Part shown: positions 54,041-64,000 of the stretch, piece by piece
How positions within the stretch are numbered: the first letter of the stretch is position 1
Layout: every line of letters starts with the position of its first letter
Source of the DNA: Hydractinia symbiolongicarpus
Lineage: Eukaryota > Cnidaria > Hydrozoa > Anthoathecata > Hydractiniidae
Length of the DNA: 64,000 bases
Assembly: GCF_029227915.1 (NCBI RefSeq)
Contig: NC_079885.1
Location: 6,326,001-6,390,000, forward strand
Direction of reading: 5' to 3'
The notes under the pieces: generated by a model
Told to the model about the DNA's origin: nothing
What the model saw: only the letters and a program-made list of their open reading frames with translations
Database searches by the model: none
Made by a program: the position numbers and the translations under genes

Positions 54041-54807
54041 GCTAAGTTTTTGATAACCCTATTTTTCCATGTAATTGGCCAAGCTTTTTCTTTTTCTTAT
54101 TCCTTTTAAATAAAATGAATAACAAAGTATCGTTGAGTAAGTCCCTAATATAGTGATTAACATACATTCTTTATCATACTTTATCCGCCTTCTTATTATA
54201 TACAGCTAGTTCCAGTGTATCTCAACAAATACATGGGTTAAGGTATGTATCATATCACTTGTATGTACATTTCATCTTCATTATCCTGATCTTCCCATAT
54301 TCTTACTGTTTTTATTATGATTGTGTTTTATTTTGCTTTCCATGGTTGGTGTGATTATTTGATTCACCTAGTCATGCTGATGAAGCTTGATATTGGCAGA
54401 AACACCAAGAGTTTATAAATTTGAAATATATTCACATTTGTCTCACTTTATTGTAGTCAATCCCTGTTAATCTCTGTTGTTGTTGTTTTTTATTGATAAA
54501 CAGTTTAAGTTGTACATGTTAGCACAGTTCTTTGTGAGATTAGTGCTTTTGTCTATCCAAAATATGACATATAAGACAGAGATTTGTTTCTTATAAAAAA
54601 TGTTCTTAGGAGATTTTCTTATAGCTTAGCGTTTCTTTGCGTCAATTTTAATGACACTAGATAATTTGGAAGACAATTTTCTGCGATTTTTATACCCGTA
54701 AAGCTCAAATTGGCGAAAGTTTAAGATCCCCAGCTGCTAAACTCAAGCCTTAGTCTAAATATTGCTGGATCCACCCCTAATATACATATGGTGGAGAAAA
54801 TATATAA
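54041..54807. other. AT-rich stretch without a gene
   Basis: No recognised element or coding region. Confidence 0.5.
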
Positions 54808-55201
54808 TTATTTGTTCTTCCTAGTCATGACGTATGTATAGATTAAAACACCCATGCCTGTAAGAAGTGTCCATACATTTTTTGATAGCAATCCGACAAC
54901 ATCTTTTGCTCTCTTTAGTAACCATGCGACTACTGATCCTATAATTCCATGTAATACTGCTGTTGCTGATTTTCTTGCTAATTTACTCAATAGGCCGGCA
55001 AGTGCTTTCAATTTGTTCTTTATCCATCCTTTGGCACCACCGGGTGCAGCACTTCCTATTTATGCTGCTGTAGATCCACCACCTGGTAATAATGCTACAA
55101 CAAAAGCATTAATTTTTTCAGCTATTATATTAATCTCACGTAATAATATTTTACCCTCTTTGCCTTCAAATCTATTAGATCTAGCCGATTCTTCTATATC
55201 A
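54808..55201 (-). pseudogene. second Polinton relic: hydrophobic structural protein, one stop
   Basis: An ATG at 55,201 opens a frame that is interrupted once by a TAA after GGGSTAA (near 55,065) and then runs to 54,808. The C-terminal part has two hydrophobic segments (AVLHGIIGSVVAWLLKR and WTLLTGMGVLIYTYVMTRK) after the amphipathic KALAGLLSKLARKSA. The layout (Gly-rich linker, amphipathic helix, two membrane segments, basic end) parallels the gene at 163-838, and I associate this sequence with a common cnidarian Polinton protein. Its AT-rich codons and divergence show a different lineage from the 1-12 kb element. Confidence 0.65.
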
Positions 55202-55500
55202 TCCATTGTTTAATTAATTTTATCAATAGTTTTTTATTGATCATTTTTTTTGCTTTACTAAGATTATCCATAAGTTTTTTCATTTGTGTTTCCTTTTTAT
55301 ACGTATAGCTGATATTAATCTTCCTACGAATACTGAGATAATTAAAAAAATCCATTTTTAGGTGTAGCAGCTGAACGATATTCTTTGGTTTGATGATTGA
55401 GAATATTAAACAGATTACCATTTTCATTTTTAATATAAACATTATCATGTGTAACAATCAAACACTCATAAAATTCTTTTGGCAACCTCGTTACCATTCA
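55202..55500 (-). pseudogene. second Polinton relic: two short gene pieces
   Basis: On the minus strand, 55,500-55,345 encodes about 50 residues (RLPKEFYECLIVTHDNVYIK and a following NLFNILNHQTKEY) ending in a stop. The next piece to about 55,205 is Lys-rich and helical (MKKLMDNLSKAKKMINKKLL). They sit between the relic genes at 55,201 and 55,510 in the same orientation, without gaps, as in an intact Polinton gene cluster. Functions are unknown. Confidence 0.45.
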
Positions 55501-55504
55501 CCTA

Positions 55505-55830
55505 TCATATATTTTTAATTTTTTCATATTTTGATATTACTATGTTGGTGATAATCTTTGATATTGTACTTTTGTATCTTCCTATTTTATCCAATGTTTC
55601 CATATATTTTTCACTCAAATCAGAAATTTGGGCCTTTGCTTCTGGAGTTTCTAATCCATTTAAATTTCTAAATCTTACTGCTACTTCATTTTGTGTTTTA
55701 AGTGTATTGATTAATTAATCACTATCGACATCAACATCAATATCACCACCATAATATTTATTTACATAATCTGGTACATCTGGTAATTCTACTAATTTTT
55801 TATAATCTATATATATCTGACCGAAAAAAT
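55505..55830 (-). pseudogene. second Polinton relic: helical protein, one stop
   Basis: A minus-strand frame reads DYKKLVELPDVPDYVNKYYG, an Asp-rich stretch, a stop (TAA near 55,715), then continues in frame with NEVAVRFRNLNGLETPEAKA and LSEKYMETLDKIGRYKSTIS to a stop near 55,510. Coding character is clear from the length and composition. I take it as a Polinton structural gene from its neighbours, not from a recognised motif. Confidence 0.45.
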
Positions 55831-55856
55831 ATACCCTACATCAGCTATCGCTCCGT

Positions 55857-55975
55857 CAATGAATTCACCTGATCTATTTCACCATGACACTGTGAGAAAG
55901 TATCATGAAGACTTGATAAATTCAAAAAACAAGTATGAGAACAAGCAAGCCAAATATTCAAGAGAACGTGAAAGG
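55857..55975 (+). other. short coding-like fragment of unknown origin
   Basis: A plus-strand frame beginning MNSPDLFHHDTVRKYHEDL continues with a charged helix (NSKNKYENKQAKYSRERER) and then enters the C-family Helitron-like repeat. It might be an exon relic or part of the adjacent Polinton relic. There is too little to assign it. Confidence 0.25.
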
Positions 55976-56469
55976 TTAAGGCCTTTAATTTGCAAACGAG
56001 GTGGTGACGTCAGTCATTTTTCACCGCATGAGTAACTAGGGACCACCTGGACCAACTTGTATAAGTTTACTAAGCCTGGGTTCCTGAATCTGTTTCGGAA
56101 TGGACGGTTTGATGAAGTCATCAAAAAACCTTTAAATCACAAATCACTGCAACTGTTTGTCAAAGATACATGATCTTATACATTTCTACATCAGCATTTC
56201 AAGATCTATGCAATGAAGGCAGCAGGTATACAAATTTCTAAAAAAAAATTGTGTTTTGACGGGTCCATGCTGACGTCAACAAAATTTTTAAGCCCTTATA
56301 TATTTATTCATCAAAAGTTTATGATCCCATACATTCTCTTGATTTGCGCTTTAAGTTCCACACAACAGAGGCAACGTAAAAACTAGGTTCTAACTCTTTG
56401 TGGATGGGTTTCTGACGTCATCAAAATTCAAATAACGCCTCTATCATTTTTATCCTGCCTCAGTGGATT
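55976..56469 (+). mobile_element. Helitron-like element, C family, truncated at both ends
   Basis: It matches the plus-strand C-family interior (GAGTAACTAGGGACCACCTG, then CTGCCTCAGTGGATT), but the sequence jumps to GAGGTCGTGCCGTAACGTC before the hairpin can close, and the TC end is absent. Confidence 0.55.
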
Positions 56470-57020
56470 GAGGTCGTGCCGTAACGTCTAGGCAGTTTTT
56501 TTTTGAGTTAAAGGTGAAATGAAATACTCCACCTGTACTGAGTATCAGCCCGGACTGAAATTCTTCAAATAATCACGACCTAAAAGGGTGATCATATAAA
56601 GCAAGCAAGCCGGTTTTTCCGCCTGTTCAGCTACTTTATTAAACCTTCACGCCCGTCTTGCCGAGTCCTACGTAGGCAAGATGGTTTTTATGTTGACATA
56701 GTTAATTTCTCTAGTTTGTTGTTATCTCTATATGTTATTTCTCTTCTGCATTGTTTGGGTAGGTTTTTTGTTTATAAACACACAACAATACGAAAACATT
56801 ATTCCTATGCTTTTTGTCAACCTCGTTTCCAGGGCATTTTACCTCAATGATGAACGAAATGGCTGCGCCGTCATGAAGGCTCAGGGGCGATACTAAAGAC
56901 AAGGTGGGCTTTTTGTATTAATTTTTGTTGATTCTTGATCAGTTTTAAGGCTCGTCAAAGTATATTTTGGCTTCATTGACGGCAATCTTGGCGCTTATCA
57001 TTTGAAGGAAACGACAGATA

Positions 57021-57106
57021 TCATTATGCTTTATCGCGATTGTTAGTGCGTGCGGCGTCTTCTTCATTATGCTTTATCGCGATTGTTAGTGCGTGCGGCG
57101 TCTTCT
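57021..57106 (+). repeat. 43-bp exact tandem duplication
   Basis: The unit TCATTATGCTTTATCGCGAT and its continuation (57,021-57,063) is repeated exactly at 57,064-57,106. Confidence 0.9.
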
Positions 57107-57730
57107 TGTTTTTGTTTTTTTACTCTTATTTCTTTCTTGTTTTTTTTTTTTTTAATTTTTAAAATTGGATAAAAATAGAAAAACTATTCAGAACTTCGAT
57201 TAAAGTTATAATCGATTAAAGAAGTCGCGGCTAATCCTTTTGTACCTGACATATGGATCGATTACATATTTTTGGCGATTGGTGAATAAAGGTTCATATA
57301 AAATCATCGTTATAAGAACAACCATATAAGGATATTAGGCTTGGGCATGCTTTATAACGAAAACATTGTGTGGTCGCGGTAATATGCTGATGTTTTAAAA
57401 ATTTTCTTGCAGTGAGATCTTTAAAAGTGACCACCATCAAGACTTTTAAAACTGTTCGCTATCGAAAGATTACTGCTCCATAAAAATTAGCTTATTAAAT
57501 GAGCTTGACTGTAATTGTATTGAAATTGACTGTAAAGTGAGTCAAGAGAATGGTGTTGGGAGACGAAGGAACAAAATCTTGTTGAGTGAATTTTAGTTAC
57601 GTGACTTTACCATGGCTAAACCTTTTATTCATCGCGTAAATGTTTGAATAGCAGCCAAAGAGGATACGTTCTTTTTCTTTAAAATACCTCCGGTTCCAGG
57701 AAGTTCTTGGGTCTTTTTATAGGGCTTTTT

Positions 57731-57777
57731 TTAATTAAATGACCCACAGTTTAATATACTGTGGGTCATTTAATTAA
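57731..57777. repeat. perfect palindrome, 20-bp arms and 7-base loop
   Basis: TTAATTAAATGACCCACAGT, loop TTAATAT, then its exact reverse complement. It lies in the region without genes. Confidence 0.95.
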
Positions 57778-58676
57778 CCAAGCTTTATCAAGTTATTTAA
57801 TCTTGTTGTCTTAGAGACTAAGCCGCGTTGAATTTTATATTTAAGAAAAGTAATTAAAAACGAAAAACAAAGAAGGAGAGTGTATGATGTAGTCTACTGT
57901 TTGGATACTCAACGACAAAAACATGTTAAGCGAAAAAATGACGCCGAAGAAAGAGTTGTTGTTCTTTCCATCACAACAACAACAACGACCAACTTAAGAG
58001 GAATATGATGTAAGATATCTCTATTAAGAGTCATGGAGGTAGAAATAGAGAGCGAAGTCCTTTCTTTTAAACATTTAAAAGTAAGTAAAATTTTAACTTT
58101 TATTTTTGTTTTTTGGAAACTTCGACACCCTTTTAACGTTGAATCCAGGATTGTTTTAGAACGATGACACACAAACCACAAAACGCATTGTAATGTCATT
58201 TAAGATTTTAGAGTTATAGTTTTTGTTAAAGTTAAAACATTGTTAAAACGTTAAAGTAAAAACATTGTTAAAGTTAAAACATATTATTGATATTTTAAAC
58301 CGATGTTAAAGGCGCGTAATCACCCTTATCAAAAATATGCAATGTCTGTTCTTGAAAATTTGAAGATCTAAAAGTCACTAGAACTGGAGATAATGGTAGC
58401 TTCATTTTTAAAGTTTCTATTTGTTGTTTTTTCCAGTCGCCATATTTAACATAAATAATTGTTTTTGGTCGTGGATAAACAGACGGCCTTGTCTTTTATG
58501 AGCACTGAGGCTTATCGACACTATTTGTGATAAATAATGTTTGTCATGAGCTCTTCCATTTATTAAAATGTTCCAAGCAGTGTATAGATTTATTAATTAT
58601 ATCTCTAATTTTTTTATTAGAAATTTGTATACCTGCTGCCTTCATTGTATAGGTCTTGAAACGCGGATCAATAAAA

Positions 58677-59003
58677 TGTCCATTCCCGAAACGGATTCGG
58701 GGACCCAGGTTTGGGAAACTTACCCAAATTGGTACCAGGTGGTCCCTAGTTACCTACGCAGGAGATGACGTCAGTTATTTCCACCCGTTTCCAAGTTATT
58801 TAGCCTTAAATTTAAAAGTGCAATGCAATGGCTTAACTAATCTTAATATACTTTCCTTTGACGTCAATATTGCTTTAACGTCAAAGTTTGCTGATTTAAA
58901 GAACAAGTTTATAGACGATGTTTTATAGACTTTATCAAAGAAATTTTATCCACTTTGCAAAAGTCACAGACAGACAGACAGAACTGGCGTATTATTATAT
59001 AGA
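58677..59003 (-). mobile_element. Helitron-like unit, C family, 3' truncated
   Basis: It contains the C-family block (GGTTTGGGAAACTTACCCAA, GGTGGTCCCTAGTTACC) and ends GCGTATTATTATATAGA directly before the next unit. The hairpin/CTAG end is missing. Confidence 0.55.
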
Positions 59004-60929
59004 CTAGCCGGGAGACCCGGCGTCGAAACGCAGGGTTAAGCCACAAGTAACTGTTGTTGAACGCCTTGAGGAGCGCTTAATAAGAACCGCAAACTGTGCA
59101 ACCCGGTGAGGTGGAGCGCTTTAGTACAGGTATGCAGTATGTCGTAAATCAAGTGGAGGGCACACACCATTGCATTGTTGCGACTGTAAGATATTTAAAA
59201 AACAATAATTTCCCGCAACAAAAGCTGAATTAAGACAGTTTACAAACCATTGTTACTCCACCATAGCAAAAACAATCGGCCAATATTATTTTATTTTGCG
59301 GAATAAGTTTCCATAAAAGTTCAAAACTTAATCATGACAGTGGGCCGAGAACACATAATACCCTTTTCATAAAAAACTTTACTGCAATTTCGGTTTAACT
59401 TAAAACACAGGAAAAATCCAGTCGTTACCCCATAAAAAAACTAAAAAAACTCCATAATTGGAGTGCTCTAGTACAGGTATGCAGAATATGTCGTGAATTG
59501 AGTAAAGCTTACACAACATTATAGTGTTTCGGTTGTAATGTACTTTTTAAAATATATGTATATATATATATACCTTTACTGCAACTTCAACCGAAATAAA
59601 AACACAGTTTACAACCTGTTGTTACCCCGTCATAAGAAAAGAAAATAGTCAATATTATTTTATTTTGCGGAGTACGTTTCAGTAAACCTTAACAAATTAA
59701 TCATGACACCGCACTGAGCACTTAGTACAGGTAAATGGTGTCACACATGCGTTATAGCCATAATAGCCTTTTCCCAAAAAAACTTATCGCAACTTCAATT
59801 TAAATAAAAAACACACAAAACACCCTGTTGTTAACACCAGGTTGAATGTTTATTGCAGGTAAAAAAACTTTATCACAACGGATTAAATAAAAACACGGAA
59901 AAAGCACGTCATTAACACCAGGCTGAGCACTTAACATGTAAATTGTGTCATACATGAGTAACAGGCGTAATAAAATTTTCCAAATAAAATTTATCATAAC
60001 GGTTTAAATAAAAACACAGGAAACAGCCCGTCGTTAACACCAGGCTGAGCGCTTAACAGGTGAATCGTGTCATACATGAGCATAGGGGTAATACCATTTT
60101 CCAAAAATCCTTATCGCTTCGGTTTTAAAAGAAATCAGTGAACAGCCTGGCATTAACCCGGTTCAGTTTAAAAAATTACTCAGCAAATTTATTTTGCATA
60201 ATAAATTTTTAAATCAGTAATAAAAGTGGCCACTGCCAACTGCATTTAGCATAAGAATTGTTAAGAATTGTGTTGCAGCCAAACTGCATTTGGCTACTTT
60301 CACTTGCAGCCAAACTGCATTTGGCTACTTTCACTTTTTAGCAGGATGTAGCTAAAAGAGGAGCTAGCTAGGTAGACCCAACTTCAACATAAAAATAAAT
60401 AATAATATACCAAACTGAATAAAAACTTTAAAAGTATAGGAATAAATAAAGCTAGCTATAGCTTAGCTGCCTCAAAATGTACGTTTTGTAGCTAGCCAAA
60501 AACTTAAAATTGGTTTGTTTAAGATTTATACGTAGCTAGAAAACGTGATGAAATATTCACCTTAACATGTGAAAACAAACTAAATAATCCTATAGGATAA
60601 AAAGTACTCAGAAGAAATAAGGAGGATTGAAAGGAAACCTACAAACTTCACACCATCACTTCCAAACCAAAATGGCCTTCGTAGGGGTAGCATGTTTCCT
60701 CCCGTCGGCATGTTGAGGCCGCGAAGCACTTGGATTGGTCATTAGTGAAATTGGAGCCTCGTGATTGGTTTATTACAATGAGCGGCAAAGCAAGGCCGGT
60801 AAAAAAACGGGGTCTGCCGGGGATTCGAAATAAAGCTGCAGGGCCGCGGGGATTTTCGGCGGGTCTCGCTACTTGCTCCGCCATGTTGCGCAGAGACAGA
60901 CAGACGGAATACGGCTATTATTAAAGAGA
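59004..60929 (-). mobile_element. Helitron-like unit, B family, 1.9 kb
   Basis: It begins CTAGCCGGGAGACCCGGCG with a perfect CCGGG/CCCGG hairpin and ends ATACGGCTATTATTAAAGAGA. It is longer than the 43-49 kb units because repeated blocks (CAGGCTGAGC-containing and TTTGGCTACTTTCACTT) are duplicated inside. No ORF. Confidence 0.65.
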
Positions 60930-63401
60930 CTAGTCGATTAGGCCCGTGGAAAAATCCACTTAGGCAGAAAAACAATTGAAAAGTTCTGTCATTTGAATTT
61001 TGATGACATCAGCAAATATTTCAGTATATTGAATATGCCTTTTACTAAAAAAAATAATCTGAAAATGCATAAAAAGAAAGTATATAAGTCATAATTTAAC
61101 AAAAAAGTTCTTAAAATCTAACACAAAATATCAAATGTCAAATCGCATGAAATCCTCCCAACAAAACTTCAGACAAAATATGAAAAACAACGGCGTGCAA
61201 GGTGTAAAATGTAGTTAGTAGAAAGTTACAACATTGACAGTCACAACCCAGACAGTTACGACAACAATAAAAATAATGTCAGAAATAACACATCTAAAAT
61301 ATGTATACATGTTATTATGTGATTATGTTGAAAACCTTCAATATTTTAATCTGAAGTGTCGAAAAGAAAGGCTTGCAACAGTAAGCACAGATCTATGAAA
61401 TAAGTTCTTTACGCATTTTAAACATTGTCTTTTCCCTAAATGCTTATACAACTATACAACCTGAACAATATCAAAAAGCCAAACTTAAACAAACACAAAA
61501 CACCTAAAAACAAAAAGTTAAACTTTGAAAAATCATTTATTCGGTTGCATACCAACCTCTCCCGCAAAAATATGCACAAAATGTAAAAATTAACCGGTTA
61601 ACAAAACAATTTTTTGTCTAATGATCCGTACTGACTTTACCAAACATTTTAACCTGAAATGTCGAAAAAGCAATGAGCAAGGAGTAAATTTCAAATCAAC
61701 AAAAATCTTTATTTTGAAAACATTGTATATATATATATGGTCCTTCCTCACAAAAGTTTACAATAAATGTAGAACACAAAGGTTTATGAGGAGCAAATCA
61801 AAATATGAACAAAAATCAGTTCAATTGGCATGTTCTATATTGTCTTCAGCCATAAAATCTTCCACAAAATTGATATGAAACCCATCAAATTCAACTCAGA
61901 AAAAGCAGTCATTTAAGTGCATACAAAAATACAACTTGTAGAATATCAAATTATTATTATTGTTAGTATATATAATTGCATATGGTCCTCCCTCACAAAA
62001 GTTAAATTTTTGCACTAAATTTGCAACACAAAATACAAATTCTAAATAATTCCTATGGTTTTCCTCAAAAGTTTAATCAAAATATAAAAGATGAGAGGTG
62101 AACGACAAAATCAAAGTTTGCAGAATTTAATTATTTTGGTATATATATGTCTATTGATATATGCCCTTTATAACAATATTTCAATCCAAAATGTGAAAAA
62201 GAAAAACAGTTTGCAACAAAATCAGTTATTCTGATGATATTGCATACACTTTTTCTCCACAAAAGTGTAAAAAAAGAATGGTTGTAGGAAATACTTCTGA
62301 TTCAACAAAAATCAGTATTTGCATCTTGTACTCATTAAATATTACCCAAAATTTCAAAAAACTGTGATTTGGAACGCATTAAATTTATAAATAGAGAGGG
62401 ATCAGTCATTTCGGTATGTGTACAGAGTCCTGCCCGGTAAGAATTTATACAAAATATTAAAAAAAAACAAGTTTTTTCGGTGTTGTACTCCCTCAAAAAA
62501 GTTGAAACTTTTCTTAATTGAGACAAAATGCCATAAACAAAAACGTTTTAGTCAGAACATCTAGAACAACAAAAATCACTACACTTAAGGTACCAGAATT
62601 ACTACATGTTAAATAAAAATCGTTTCGTCATATTGCATGTAACCGATGTATATAAGTTTAGTTACACAAAATGTGAAAAATACATTATTTGCATACACAA
62701 ATTGTGAAAAATACGTTATTTGCTTAAAAGCAGTCCTTAAACTCTTCCTAAATATTATGTAATACTTTTTTAAAAGTTGTTGTGGCTTGTTAATTTAAGC
62801 TTAAAATGTCAATTAAAATAAGTTACAGTCACATTCTTAGCAAAGACCACTAAGATTAGCTTACATGTAAAAAGCAACATAAAACTGAAGCTAACATAAG
62901 GTAGCTACAGCAGCTAATAGCTGGTCACTTAAATATAAACTGGAGACTTAGCTAGGTATAAAGAACATGGCTACATATTTATAAATTCCTAGCTACCTAG
63001 CTAGTTGTTGTTGGTGTGGTTGATGCTAGCTAACAAACATGTCTCGCATCAATAATATCATCAAAACTTTAAAAAACATAAACAAACCTTACAGAAACCT
63101 TTCTATGCTTCATTTATATACCATGCCCCTTCTTAAATGCTTTTGTAAAGATTTATTTTGAAGGCAAGAGAAGACAAATGCTTAAAAAGGACAGCCATCT
63201 TTTTTGCAAACACAATTTCCGTTACTTTGTGCTAGAACTTCATTTAACAAACCACACAAAACTCGCGGCTTTTCACGACAAAGAAGACATATTTTTTTCG
63301 GCAACATCAAAGATTTTTTTTCGGCAACATCAAAGGAAAATGACGATGTCAACTTTGCCTGTCACAGACACACGGACACACTTAGCGTATTATTATATAG
63401 A
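60930..63401 (-). mobile_element. Helitron-like element, A family, complete 2.47 kb
   Basis: It begins CTAGTCGATTAGGCCCG with a GTGGAAAAATCCAC hairpin and ends CTTAGCGTATTATTATATAGA. It is the uninterrupted counterpart of 33,446-40,625 and the full-length form of 29,849-30,860. No Rep/helicase ORF; short open frames are not conserved between copies. Confidence 0.7.
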
Positions 63402-63941
63402 CTAGTCGATAAAGCCCGTGGAAAAATCCACTGAGGCAGAATATAAATTTTGATGTCGTCAGCAACCCATCCGCACAAAAAAATTAGAATCTTTTTTTTA
63501 CGTTGCCTCTATTGTGTAGAGATTAAACTGCTGATCAACAAAATGTATAGGAACATGTACTTTTGATAAACAATTGCAGAGATATTAGGGTTTGAAGGTT
63601 TTTTATGACATCATCAACCCGTCCACTCCGAAACAGATTTGGCGACCCAGATTTGGGAAAATTACCCAAATTGGTCCTAGGTGGACCCTAGTTACCCACG
63701 CGGTGAAAGATCATTGACGTCACCACCTTGTTTCCAAGATTTTGACTGAAAGTTGTAAGTGCATTTTAATGGCTTCATTAATAATGAAAGTTATTGACGT
63801 TAAAGTAGTGTTACTGACGTCGCGCCGTCACATCAGAAAACTTAACATATTAGACATGCATTTTTCGGCACCATCAAAGGAAAATGAAGACATCCACTTT
63901 GCCTGTCACAGAGACACGGAACTGGCGTATTATTATATAGA
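63402..63941 (-). mobile_element. Helitron-like unit, C family
   Basis: It begins CTAGTCGATAAAGCCCGTGG with a GTGGAAAAATCCAC hairpin and ends GCGTATTATTATATAGA near 63,941. 540 bp; directly adjacent to the preceding A-family element. Confidence 0.65.
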
Positions 63942-64000
63942 TTAGCTTAAAAAATATTGGTTCGAGCAAACAGCCTGATGGTAAACAATACTAGAAATTA

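Larger units (their letters stand above)
56470..58676. other. stretch without a supported gene
   Basis: Apart from a 43-bp tandem duplication (57,021-57,106) and a 47-bp palindrome (57,731-57,777) I see no structure. Open frames here are short and have no recognisable motif. Confidence 0.5.

Noticed and set aside
61621-63945. Short open frames in the A- and C-family Helitron-like elements
   Set aside because: They are not conserved between near-identical copies and lack Rep or helicase motifs.

Overview
The window looks like a piece of an animal genome, most plausibly a cnidarian (tentative). It is AT-rich and intron-containing, crowded with transposons, and has one clear single-copy host gene. 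That gene is a secreted gamma-glutamyl hydrolase (two exons, minus strand, 16,291-17,929). Nothing looks bacterial: there are no operons of cellular genes, no rRNA or tRNA that I could recognise, and no CRISPR.

Region 1 (1 to about 12,130) is a Polinton/Maverick-type virus-like element, cut by the left window edge and visibly richer in G+C than the rest. It carries a double jelly-roll-type major capsid protein, a packaging ATPase, a retroviral-type integrase, a protein-primed family B DNA polymerase and about ten smaller structural or membrane proteins. Most large genes are broken by frameshifts or stops. The integrase core has been replaced by a non-LTR reverse transcriptase fragment, and the polymerase lacks its C-terminal part including motif C. 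Several small genes are still open.

Region 2 (12.1-29.1 kb) holds the hydrolase gene, a TTAA-flanked MITE, a 4.4-kb Helitron-like element with a 130-bp tandem array inside, a MITE family with 8-bp target duplications, and a 1.3-kb direct duplication.

Region 3 (29.1-41.2 kb) is a chain of non-autonomous Helitron-like elements. One contains a DIRS-type tyrosine-recombinase retrotransposon (about 35,663-40,433) with uninterrupted Gag, RT/RNase H/methyltransferase-like and recombinase ORFs, 43-bp perfect inverted ends and a 72-bp perfect foldback.

Region 4 (41.2-64 kb) has two head-to-tail arrays of Helitron-like units (43.0-49.7 kb and 58.7-63.9 kb). Between them lie a nested non-LTR fragment, a hAT transposase relic and a second, AT-rich, different Polinton remnant (54.8-55.8 kb).

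Functionally the Polinton genes would have cooperated: polymerase for replication, integrase for insertion, ATPase for packaging and capsid for virions. The DIRS ORFs form a separate, apparently intact retrotransposition unit. The Helitron-like units encode no Rep/helicase here and would depend on an element elsewhere.
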